Shown: piece after piece, positions 12,195-21,181 of the stretch
Position numbering within the stretch: position 1 is the stretch's first letter
How the letters are laid out: every line of letters starts with the position of its first letter
From: Thelonectria olida
Taxonomy: Eukaryota; Ascomycota; Sordariomycetes; Hypocreales; Nectriaceae
Direction of reading: 5' to 3'
DNA length: 64,000 nt
Assembly (NCBI GenBank): GCA_020736575.1
Contig: JAGPYM010000035.1
Span: 1 to 64,000 of the forward strand
Program-made: the position numbers and the translations under genes
Notes under the pieces: model-generated
Database searches by the model: none
What the model was told of the DNA's origin: nothing
Seen by the model: only the letters and a program-made list of their open reading frames with translations

Positions 12195-14045
12195 TCACTC
12201 GAGCACAAACTGCTTAATGTCCCGCCTCGAGTGCGTATCAGGTCCTGACATGCCCCCTTGAAAATAACATGCTCCTATTAACATCCATCTCTCAGACTCC
12301 ATTGATGTTTTATTTCTTCTGACCGCTCGCAATACCAGTGGTACTGAGCATCCATAGAGCCAACATACCTTGTCGCCAATCTGACTTGCGTGCGGTCCCA
12401 GGACAAGGGTTCTCTCGCATGTAAGAGCCATTCTGCGGCCAGTGCAACACATAAGCATGCGCGTGCTGAAGCTTTGTGCCTTCTGACTATTCCCATGCTT
12501 CCCTGGATATCCTCCCTGTTCACCGCCCCAGTATGTAATCCAGAAGCTCCAGGCGTCGAACCCTTCGATGTCTTGTTCATAGTTCGCAGACCCAGGTACT
12601 GCCACATCATCGCTAGCACACAGAGCTCGGTGGTAGTTCAGCGGAAAGCTCACTGCACTGTTCTCGCTGGCCGCCTCTTGTGCCATTTTCATCCAAGCCA
12701 ATTCGACCGACTGCCACTGTTCTGCATACACATCGCCGAGAGAGTGTATCTCTGATAATATCAACCCTGTTGTCGAGAACATGCGACGATTTGGTGAAAT
12801 ACTGAAAGCAAATGGTCCAATCAGTGAGCTATGAAATGTCGGAGATGCCTTTGACGGTGCAATTCGACTTCGAATTCGAGATTCGATTCGACAATCCGGA
12901 ACCCAGCTCGGTAGGCTTGGGCACCCAGGACCGACAATACTTGATAGAATATCCAATGAGGAGGTGGTTTCGATACAGTGTATAGCACAGTCTAGATACA
13001 CATCTTCAACCGAGGCTGTGTATCTGACTGGCAACGCCGGAACTGTTCCTGTTTCCAGCAAACCCAGAGTTCCGTACACCTTGTCCCGTGGGTTGGATGT
13101 CTTGAAAAAATGCGAGTTGAACATCACGTCGGCGTGTTTCATTCGGCAGCCCCGGACTTGGAAGTTCTGGCGTATTGAATCAACTATAGCGATGATGTCG
13201 GGTGCCTTCTCGACGCCAGAAGAGGTGTGTCGATGAAGCGCAGATACGTCAGCAAGGTCATTCCATTCGGTCGCAAAACTTCCGCATCTGACCACGACCT
13301 GACGGCCCAAGACGACCTCCTGGACCACCCAAACTCGCTCAAAAACCTCTCGTTGAAAAAGAAGGGTAGCCGCTTTCCATGCACCCGATTGGACCTTCCC
13401 TATTGGCCAATTCGCGGCGACGAGTCTGATCTCTTCGTTTTCTGTAAGAGCTGCCGAAGTGGGAGATGAAAGCTCAGCCCGTATTTCCTTCATTTCTTTC
13501 GGGGTGTAGGCCAGGTCCTGAAATGCAAGAGACGTATCGACGTCTTCCTCTCCTAACCACAAAACGACACGGTCCGCCGCTTCATAAATTCGACTCATGA
13601 GGGGCACTTGGACGCTCTTTTCATCAACATCTGCCTGGTTGATACATATTTGATCGATCCAAATCGTATAGAAAGTTTTGGGTTGGCGAATCCTCTTCAA
13701 CGCTGCCGATAGATTCGATGTCAAGGGAAAGTTGGATTCTGAGCCATCATCCGGGTGGCATATCTGAATAGAACCTTTTTGATCGTTCGGGCCCCATGTA
13801 TAGGACAGAGCATCATAACCTTGAGCTTGGGATAGAAAGAAATGGTCAATAGTTCCTCTGAGGGGTCCGTCTCGTGACTCCCAAGGTAATAATCGGAGCA
13901 GTCTAATTTGGCCTTTTGATAAAGGCGGATATTTGAAGTCCATTGGTGAGATGGTCGAGATCGGCGAGCTCGACTCTAGAGCTTGTGTCTGCCCTTGGGT
14001 AGTATTCAATTTATGTCGGTGAATTACCTTTAAATGCGCCCCCAT
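12195..14045 (-). CDS. HET domain (heterokaryon incompatibility) protein
   Basis: Single-exon gene, 616 aa from the Met at 14045; an internal Met about 35 codons in (MDFKYPPLSKGQIRLL) is an alternative start and matches where many family members begin. The HET domain (PF06985) is clear: YDALSYTWGPNDQKGSI, then TIWIDQICINQADVDEKS and a segment ending VVLWLGEEDVD, the three conserved blocks in order. The C-terminal part has the usual GDKVCWLYGCSVPLVLR block and ends with a short GACYFQGGMSG-type segment, so the protein looks full length. HET proteins trigger cell death when non-self partners meet; the allelic partner cannot be told from sequence. It lies in an NLR and ankyrin-rich region, which fits an allorecognition locus. 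Confidence 0.9.
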   Translation of the reverse strand: MGAHLKVIHRHKLNTTQGQTQALESSSPISTISPMDFKYPPLSKGQIRLLRLLPWESRDGPLRGTIDHFFLSQAQGYDALSYTWGPNDQKGSIQICHPDDGSESNFPLTSNLSAALKRIRQPKTFYTIWIDQICINQADVDEKSVQVPLMSRIYEAADRVVLWLGEEDVDTSLAFQDLAYTPKEMKEIRAELSSPTSAALTENEEIRLVAANWPIGKVQSGAWKAATLLFQREVFERVWVVQEVVLGRQVVVRCGSFATEWNDLADVSALHRHTSSGVEKAPDIIAIVDSIRQNFQVRGCRMKHADVMFNSHFFKTSNPRDKVYGTLGLLETGTVPALPVRYTASVEDVYLDCAIHCIETTSSLDILSSIVGPGCPSLPSWVPDCRIESRIRSRIAPSKASPTFHSSLIGPFAFSISPNRRMFSTTGLILSEIHSLGDVYAEQWQSVELAWMKMAQEAASENSAVSFPLNYHRALCASDDVAVPGSANYEQDIEGFDAWSFWITYWGGEQGGYPGKHGNSQKAQSFSTRMLMCCTGRRMALTCERTLVLGPHASQIGDKVCWLYGCSVPLVLRAVRRNKTSMESERWMLIGACYFQGGMSGPDTHSRRDIKQFVLE

Positions 14046-14205
14046 GAGACATTTCAGGCTGCAATCGTAATTAATTCCTGCCTGACATGTCAGAATCCTG
14101 AAGCCGCACTCACGTGAATGGCGTTACTCTGCATGAGAAGAAACAGCCTATGCACCCCAGCACGCGGGGGGTTTTCTACTAAGAAGCTACTCAGCTGCTG
14201 CCTGG

Positions 14206-15525
14206 CTAACGTTGATAAGCAGATGGGAGCTTACAGGGACGATATCTATCCACGTAGCAACCAATCTTGGTATACGCCCTTCGAAGGTTCTCCGAGAAAC
14301 CATAAACGTTGATTGCCTTCTCTCCGCCGCAAGGCAGGTCACCGCCTCCAACGCAGTCCGTCGAGCACTTGGAATAATCTACCTTCTTTGAATTCATGGC
14401 GAGCTCCCATCCGCAAGAACAAGTTGTTCCCTTTTGGAGATCCCAGTAGGTGTACTTTTTGAGTAGGCAGTAGTTGCCGCAGTTTTCGGCTCTCGTCACG
14501 TTTTCGTTTGTGATGTAGGTTTTCGTGAGAACTTGCTGCTTGTTGATCGACTCAAAGCGACCATAAGATACGATATCGCTGACATTCCTGCCACCACGGT
14601 CCCAGTAAGAACAACGCACGAAATCTAGGGATCCGATCCGTGACTTATGTCAACGGAGACAACGGCCGCAACCTTGAGCGAGAAATGGGAGACACCAATC
14701 GCTTTTACCTCGTGATTGACCCTGATGACTGTTCCGTTGCGGTTTTTGCCGAGGATGGAGACTATACCATCGTCGTAAACGGTAATGGTCTCCCACAAAT
14801 CGCCCATCTTCTCCTTCTCCTTGGCTCAAAGCTAACCAAATCTTAGCGGAACATCCGGTCGAGCAACAAACCATCCCACGGTTCATTGAGTTCCTGGCTA
14901 CGGGCTGGATTCGCAATGTCAACGGGGTAAGCCAGGAGGCTGCCCTCAGGGAGCTTGGGCTTTGCGCCACAGCTGCTTCATGTCATAGCCCTCGAGCATT
15001 GCGTAGTAAAACCACGAGAAGAGGACCTTGATATCAACCTTGACACGGCCTTCGTACCCATCTCATCAGCCTCGACTGTGTTGGCCTCTCCAGCAAAGAA
15101 CCCGTTGCAGATGCAGCCATCTTCGGCCTGGTGGCCTGCAGAGGCAACTTCCGGGGCTTTTTCAACTTTGACCTCCACCTTTTTATCGTTGTTTGCGTCG
15201 TTATTGGTCTTCTCGTTGTTGTCCGCTGTCTGGTCGCGTTGGGTATTCCCAGAGGACGGAGGCTCCCAGTTTGCATCGTATGCCCACAAGAACTAGTGGG
15301 CGTCTTCTGGATAGGCTGGGCCCCCAAACAAAGCAAGACGTTGCGTTTCAGTGAGGGATCTTGGGCCCGCCAGCGCTTTAGCGACAAGATCGACACCCCG
15401 ACATTCTTCCTCCCGGCGCGCTGCGTACTGGAGTCTTTGTCGGGCAAGTCTCTCAGCTTTGGTCTCGGTGCTCGGCCTTTGAAAGGCTGCTATGATGATT
15501 TTGGATGTTGGTCAAAGCTTGCACA
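14206..15525 (-). pseudogene. Decayed gene with C-terminal WSC domain
   Basis: Reading the minus strand downward, coding-like sequence continues across several breaks. A charged segment (TETKAERLARQRLQYAAR) leads to an in-frame TAG at 15293-15295 and then LWAYDANWEPPSSG. A frameshift near 15057 leads to a segment with YEGRVKVDIKVLFSWFYYAM; an in-frame TAA sits at 14843-14845. Further frame changes near 14820 and 14632 surround LWETITVYDDGIVSILG. The end (14206-14619) is a WSC cysteine domain (NCGNYC.., TTCSCGWEL, SKCSTDC, PCGGEKAINVYG) followed by the first residues of a possible second one (IGCYVDR). WSC domains bind carbohydrate and occur in secreted or wall-anchored fungal proteins. I cannot identify the N-terminal part. 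Treating the pieces as one gene is inference from order and strand. Confidence 0.5.
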
Positions 15526-16276
15526 AGTCAAGTGAAAGAAGACGGGGCGACAGATGAAGGAGCTGACGTGCGTTTTATAATAACGATGATGGTTCTGCAT
15601 GGACCAGTGCCGTGCAGGAACAGTTTTGAGGGAGGAAGAACAAATAACACCAGACGAGTTTGTGGGGTGACGGAGGTGTTTATCTATTTGACACAGTGAC
15701 TAGCAGCCAACAAAACGGCCAACAGGCCAGGCGACGGAGTCTACTCTGAGAAATTGATTCGTAGCTATTATAGATAAGTTAAGACGGACTGAAGTGGGAT
15801 TAGTGACATAAAAGAGACCCAACGAGGCGAGCTTATGTATAAGGTTAATATGTTTGCCTTTAAAAAGGAAATAGTAGTATTTTATGCTGTATAGCTCCTA
15901 TACAAGCCAGATTAATCCTACTCATAGCTAACAATTGAATCGCAATTGACAAGGAATATTAAGCAAAAAACATTAAACAATGAATATAAATTATAAATTA
16001 ATTATACTTTAACATATCTAATAAACCCACCGGTTAATCAAGATGTCTCGCCTCTGTTCAACTCTTCGTTTCTTCAATCCAATCCATACATGTAGACACA
16101 GTTCAGCCATAGTAGTGGGAGGAATGCTGCACTAGAGTGGCTTGACCTCACTCATCCCCGTCATTCCGCTAAGAGAAAAGATTCGCCCATGGTCCGCGGC
16201 ATCATCTGCATTTTTATCATTGCTGACGATAGCTTCAATACTACCATTTCGACCACGATACACCAAAAACATAATC
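15526..16276. other. AT-rich gene-free tract
   Basis: No gene. Roughly 15760-16035 is markedly AT-rich compared with the rest of the window, strongest at 15890-16030. It lies between two decayed genes. Such tracts in fungi can be RIP-mutated repeat remnants, but no repeat family is recognised here. Confidence 0.5.
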
Positions 16277-17145
16277 ATGTCTCGGGCACAAACTATCTGC
16301 GAGTCCTCAGCCGAGGCCTTTGATCTTCAATTCAGCGGGCCAGAAGCAGACGAACGCTGGGACGACATCAACTAGATTATGGAGAGACACGTCGCCCTCT
16401 GGGAACATGGGGGTTCGGATATCAAAGTGGCCGCGCGCCAGTGGGTGGAAGAGGCCTTTGAATCCTTTGAACGGGGACAAATTCGCCTGCCGATGCACCT
16501 CCACAAGCTGAGCGGTAAGCGACGAAAGGAATGAGAGAGGAGGAAAGGCATCACCCGCACGGCTGGGCCGATCCCGGCTCAGCTGGGCACAATGAGAAGG
16601 GCGACCAAGGATATCGGTCCGGCGAGCAAGGCAAAGGAGGCTGCGCCACGGCTCAGCACCAAAAGACTCTGGGACAGCTCTACCCTCGAGTGCCCCTACG
16701 TGAGAGAGGATTGGCCCATGTTCTCCTCCCGGACCCCCTTCACGCTGACCATCGCGCTTGGTGCTCGTACCATGTGGGCAACCTTTGAGCTGGGCATATA
16801 CGAAGGTATCATGCGCTTCGAGTCGATCCCAGAGAGGGCTTCGCAAGACCAGATCTGGTTCAAATGGCGCGGGCAGGAGGAGCATGGCCCGCTCGTTAAC
16901 GGCGACAACAATAGGGGCTAGCTCAAGTTCCTGGGTGGTGGCCATATTGAGGGATGGCTGGATCACCAGTCCATTTCTTCCACGGGTTGTCGAGACCCAT
17001 ATCAGGGCAACAAGCCTGAACGCACGGCCATGTGTCTTCGGCTTGAGTGGGAAGACTTTTCTGGGGGTGGGGGTTCTCCTATGCGCGCCACAGATCTTTC
17101 TAATGCGGAGGCTTGCGAGCTTTTTCCTGAGTTTCGCCATCGTTG
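16277..17145 (+). pseudogene. Conserved-hypothetical gene inactivated by three in-frame stops
   Basis: One continuous frame from ATG 16277 to TGA 17143-17145 reads as protein over its whole length (about 290 codons) except for three stops: TAG at 16373-16375, TGA at 16532-16534 and TAG at 16919-16921. The product pattern (WDSSTLECPYVREDWPMF, MRFESIPERASQDQIWFKWR, then LKFLGGGHIEGWLDHQSI) looks like a fungal protein of unknown function with a beta-sheet C-terminus. All three stops are one C-to-T change from a sense codon (CAG or CGA), as expected from RIP or cytosine deamination. The middle stop could instead lie in an intron, since GTAAGC starts at 16516. A 290-residue open frame on the opposite strand here is an antisense shadow. 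Confidence 0.55.
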
Positions 17146-17192
17146 AGTTCGCGAGGCAGCTATGCATGTACAAATTCATCTTTGCTATTCAG

Positions 17193-17348
17193 TCTTGTAA
17201 TCTCGGCACACCCTCTCTTCGAACCATCTTCGGGGGTGACTTCAACGCGTTCGGGGGCACGCAGAACAACAACACCGGCTCGGGGCAGCAATTCTTCGGG
17301 GGCAACCTCCACGGCCCAGTGTCTCTTGGGGGCTCATCGGCTCATTAG
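17193..17348 (+). other. Orphan Asn/Gly-rich motif, amyloid-signalling-like
   Basis: A stretch in one frame (17229-17345, stop TAG 17346-17348) encodes FGGDFNAFGG, then TQNNNTGSGQQFFGG, then NLHGPVSLGG. Short Asn/Gly-rich motifs of this kind end or begin fungal NLRs and their cell-death effectors, where they template amyloid assembly. No start codon or domain can be attached directly. A candidate acceptor (ttcag) ends at 17192 just upstream in the same frame, so this may be the last exon of a decayed gene, possibly the one ending at 17145. Similarity to a named motif class is from memory and not measured. Confidence 0.35.
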
Positions 17349-18589
17349 TAAACGCAATCCGAGCAGAGTAGCAGAAGTAAGTGTTATTATGGAGCCCAGT
17401 TTGTGAGTGCCGGCCTGGTATAGACAGCCGCAGCCTGGTTTTGCTTGGCGATGCCCAGTTTCACCGATCTCGATTCCTGCAGCACTCCTTTTCTCTACAT
17501 ACAGCTTTAACCACAACCAGTCCGGCACGAAGAGCCCAATAGGATCAGATCTCGCAGAGGCAGTGACTTCCTTTCACCACATGATCGACAACCAACAGAA
17601 GCAATGAATATGTGCTGGTGCTGGCGGACTTGATAAATCGAGCTTGATCCGTGCAGAAGGATTCGGCGCAGAGCAAAGAGCAGATCAACACGAAGTACGA
17701 AATCTTTTGACGCTCGTCGGAGCGCATGAATGAGCTGGTTGGAACACAGCGGCACATACAACCTGTTTGGGGCTAGACTCAGAGAAAGACTTCATGTAAG
17801 ATGGCAGATGTGTTTCATCCCAATGCTGCATCATTGGTTCGCTGCCGGTGGCTATGCATTGCTGAGCCTCACAGAACAGACTACTTGATACATACGGGGG
17901 TTATATAACGAGGAGCCGAGTATGGAGAATAAATAAACTCGAAACGGCCTGGCTCATCCTCCTCGATTTATATGCGGAGAGACCTTTGCCAACACATTTT
18001 CAGGTGACAGTGTGGATGGCACATGCTTGCATGCAATTATCGACAAGTTGCGTAGGATGCGTCATGATTTGTTCTGCTCGCACAGAACGATCAGTTTCCA
18101 TTTTGAGAAGAGGTCGAATTTGCCCTAATGTACATCTTCGCTGTTTAGAAAACACGCCTCATCATTCACCGGACGTTTGCTAAGTTCTAACGCACATCTC
18201 ACTGAGGAATCCTATTCTCTCTCAGCAACCTTTCGCTTCCCAGCTCTTCAAATACTCTAAAACTAGCATGCAGCATACGTGTCTTGCGGCCCGGTTTCGT
18301 GGCTGGAGGCTGAGTATCGGGCGATCGGCCAGGTAGGAGGATCCGTATGCTCAAGTCGTCTTACCAACAACTCCAACTCTGCCACAAGCTACCAACAGGG
18401 CAATGTCCTTTGTTTTATCACTCAACCTGCGTCTGTGGAATGAAAGTTCGTCTATAAAAGAGTCAGAAGTCGCCATGAACAGGCTCATATCCTTTCCATC
18501 TTCATCACAGTCACACATCACCATCGACCACCACGACTCAACTCGCCAACAAAGCACACCTCAGACAAACCACTCAACAATCATTCAAA
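17349..18589. other. Intergenic, upstream region of secreted-protein gene
   Basis: About 1.2 kb without a supported gene; open frames on both strands are short and match nothing recognised. The 3' part is the promoter and leader of the small secreted protein gene, with a pyrimidine- and CA-rich leader at about 18490-18589. Confidence 0.4.
18453..18460 (+). promoter_or_regulatory. TATA box of secreted-protein gene
   Basis: TATAAAAG lies about 130 bp before the ATG at 18590, with a CA/CT-rich leader between, typical of a strongly expressed fungal gene. Confidence 0.5.
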
Positions 18590-18933
18590 ATGGTTAACAT
18601 CGTTTCTCTCTCCCTCGCCACCATCGCTGCCATGGCTCCCATTGCCATGGCCGCCAACTGCCAGTCTCAGCTCTACTACTGCGGATACAACCTCTTGAAG
18701 CATGGTAAACAACGCCCAATTCCGAGCCCAACTCAGAGGATTCTAACACTTCTACAGGAGACTACCTCGATCAGATCTTGGAGGCGCTTGACGACAACCA
18801 TGTGGCCATCTCGGGGAACTCCATCAAAGAATCGTACTTTTTCTGCACCGGAGGAGCCAATGGAGAGATTGAGTATCTGCGAACATGCGAGGCCTGTGCC
18901 GACGGCGGAGAGAACAACAGTGACACCTGCTAA
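18590..18933 (+). CDS. Small secreted cysteine-containing protein (candidate effector)
   Basis: Model join(18590..18704, 18758..18933), 96 aa. The 53-nt intron (gtaaac..ctacag) restores the frame; reading through gives a different, unlikely C-terminus. The N-terminal 21 residues (MVNIVSLSLATIAAMAPIAMA) form a clear signal peptide with an Ala-x-Ala-type cleavage site. The mature protein of about 75 residues has six cysteines (CQSQLYYCGYN near its start, FFCTGG in the middle, RTCEACADGG and a final C), enough for three disulfides, and no transmembrane or anchor signal. Size, signal peptide and cysteines fit the fungal small secreted protein and effector class. I do not recognise a named family. 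A TATA box lies about 130 bp upstream. Confidence 0.8.
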
Positions 18934-19362
18934 ATGTGGAGTTCGCCTCATGAGACGGTACTATAGATCCTTGAAGCTGGCTGGACTCGCCGTCTTTCGT
19001 GTCCGGATTTGATAGTTGGTAGAGCCACTCACACTGAGCGGGGGACCTGGGATTTGAGTGCAGGACATCACAATCTTGGTTACTAGGCTTCCATTTGCAG
19101 ATACACCCTTTCAAGAAATCTTTCATCAATTCATGTTTCCAAAGTGCCTTTGTTGTTTTGCGTGTTTCTCTATCTTAATCATCTTCGGCTTGTTCTCTAT
19201 GTAGTAGCCGGCGCATGCCTAATATCAATTCTTCTATTCCGGTATCCAATCTCATCCGGTACAATAAAGCTCTATATGTGCGTTTGCATGCAAATTCGCT
19301 ATCTCAAGTGGTCAAAAGAGGGCTGGAGTCGCCCAGCAGTAAGCGGAGATGGTATTCTTGAA
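18934..19362. other. Convergent intergenic region
   Basis: 3' flanks of two genes that converge. Nothing coding or repeated is seen. Confidence 0.4.
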
Positions 19363-20718
19363 TCAGTCCACCCAAGGATTTGAGGCAGCTGATGAGATGT
19401 TGTCCTCATCTAGCCCGCTTGCTTTTTTATCTGCCAGCTCGGCAGGAGAGTTCGCTGAGCCCAGCTCATTGTCCTCATCATTCCGGCTTGCTTTCTTATC
19501 TGCATGCTCACGATGGGAGTTCGCTGAGCTCGGCTCACCATGACTCCTGTCCTTGCCTCCTCGGGATTCTTTTTCTCGGCGTCGGGACTTTTTGCGGTGT
19601 CCTCGGCGACGGTGTTGAAGGGGAGTAGCGGCATGTTGATTGCTTTCAGCGTCAGATTCCCGCGCAGAGTTTGACTGATTTGTGATTTCGTCCCCAGCAT
19701 CGTCAGCCGCGTCCCCATCAGAACCTTCGCATTCGCTATTGTTCTGTTCGTTGTCCAGTCGCTGTCTCGTCCCAAGTACTCTGGGCTCCCCTAGCGCAAG
19801 CGGCTTCTCAGCCATGCCGACCTTTGACATGGCCCAGCCTAGCCACCCAGGGCTTGGGGGAGCCCAATGGCCAATGTCCATGACATATGATCTCTGGTCC
19901 TCGGGCAGGTTAAGCCAAACGAAGGCCTTGTTGCTGTTGATTCGCCCTTCCATGATGAAATCGCCGATTTCGTCGGGAACCTTGAGCGCTTCCGCAATCA
20001 GAACGGGTTGGTATGCTGGCATGAGGAGGTGTAATTTGACGTGGCGGAATGGTCGTCCTTTTTCCCGAGCCCGAAGATTCCTCTTCTCAATCTGTCTCCG
20101 TGCGGCCAGCATAAAGATGAAAATGGTATCGATCTGGTTGGTGTAGCCGCAGAATCTTTGGCCGAAGGGTTTCTTTTCCAAGAGGTGATAGAATTTCGGA
20201 TACCAGTCGTTGTCTGGATGATACAGGAAGAACCAATGGTCGCAGACTGGGTCGTCGAGGGTCTGATTGAGGCGCTCTCCGATCATGTCATAGACGTATT
20301 GCGGGAACTCCTTCTGTGCTGTCAAGGCAGTCTGGGCGGCGAGTTGATTCGAGATTCCGTCCAGTTTTGCCGCTATCAGTTGCAAGGCCTGGATTCCTTG
20401 ATATGTCTGAACCATGTTGACGCCGATGCCGATTGCTGTAGCGGTCGAGCTGAAATAGCCAATGATTTTAACATTATCGCAGAACGACTGAGCCATGACC
20501 TGCATTTCAGGGACGAACTTTTGTGTTCTCTCTGCCACGTCCGAGGCTCTTGCGACCAGCTGGCTCACATTTGAGCCCACCTCGAGTGCTGTCTGGATTG
20601 CTTGCACCGTTTTGACGATTGGGAATGATTGCGCGGCGTGCTCGACGATGGTCCTGGCAACTTTTTTGCTGGCCTTTTTTGACTTGGAGTCAAACATCCG
20701 TGATAGTAGCGAGTCCAT
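19363..20718 (-). CDS. Unrecognised protein with repetitive charged tail
   Basis: Single exon, 451 aa from the Met at 20718; the frame stays open upstream only to a GTG, so 20718 is the best start. The N-terminus MDSLLSRMFDSKSKKASKKV is basic and amphipathic. Long helices with one moderately hydrophobic segment follow (GYFSSTATAIGIGVNMVQ), then a conserved-looking globular middle (HWFFLYHPDNDWYPKFYHLL, FCGYTNQIDTIFIFMLAARR, HLLMPAYQPVLIAEALKVP). The last 130 residues are hydrophilic and low in complexity, with a basic run (RRRGHRKKSRRREK) and two copies of a unit containing ADKKAS..DEDN. I know similar proteins only as fungal conserved hypotheticals; no domain or function is assigned. Confidence 0.7.
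   Translation of the reverse strand: MDSLLSRMFDSKSKKASKKVARTIVEHAAQSFPIVKTVQAIQTALEVGSNVSQLVARASDVAERTQKFVPEMQVMAQSFCDNVKIIGYFSSTATAIGIGVNMVQTYQGIQALQLIAAKLDGISNQLAAQTALTAQKEFPQYVYDMIGERLNQTLDDPVCDHWFFLYHPDNDWYPKFYHLLEKKPFGQRFCGYTNQIDTIFIFMLAARRQIEKRNLRAREKGRPFRHVKLHLLMPAYQPVLIAEALKVPDEIGDFIMEGRINSNKAFVWLNLPEDQRSYVMDIGHWAPPSPGWLGWAMSKVGMAEKPLALGEPRVLGTRQRLDNEQNNSECEGSDGDAADDAGDEITNQSNSARESDAESNQHAATPLQHRRRGHRKKSRRREKESRGGKDRSHGEPSSANSHREHADKKASRNDEDNELGSANSPAELADKKASGLDEDNISSAASNPWVD
19390..19545 (-). repeat. Tandem repeat in the 3' end of the unrecognised gene
   Basis: Two roughly 75-bp in-frame copies encode the unit with SANS..ADKKAS..DEDN at the protein C-terminus. The copies differ at several bases. 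Confidence 0.6.
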
Positions 20719-21181
20719 GATGGCGAGTTGGTTCGAAGGGTTCTTAATGGGAGGGTTGGCGGGCGCGGGCGTGGGCTTGGGAACAAAGGAAGCTATCACA
20801 ACATGGTTTGAGGAGAAGATTGTCGCCGCGCATGAAAGTCTTCGGTCGATGTCTGTCTGTTCTTTATGGTCCTAATGAAATGAAAGATTGGCTCGTCTCT
20901 TGTGATGCCTGAGCCTGAGATTGAACTTCATTGGTATTTGGGCTGAAATGTTGCAAAGAGAAGTCGAGTCATCACCTCAGGCATGAACGTGGCCACGTCC
21001 GAGGCCCCCCAGCCAATGGGGTTCTCAGGAATGGACCTCACCGCCTCTCTTGTGGGGAACACTTGATTAGTCACCCAGGCATCCATCCCTTCGCCTCATC
21101 GTTGAATAGGGGAACCAGGCTATGGGCGGCTGCTGAAAGAACAAACAAGGGGACAAACCGCCGCCAAAGGGATGGATGGCG
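20719..21181. other. Upstream region of the unrecognised gene
   Basis: No gene seen. It contains the promoter of the minus-strand gene starting at 20718 and the 3' flank of the regulator ending at 21182. Confidence 0.35.

Noticed and set aside
16307..17179. 290-residue open frame on the minus strand
   Set aside because: It lies antisense to the plus-strand pseudogene, whose frame reads as a better protein with conserved-looking motifs. The minus product is rich in Pro, Arg and Gly without any domain.
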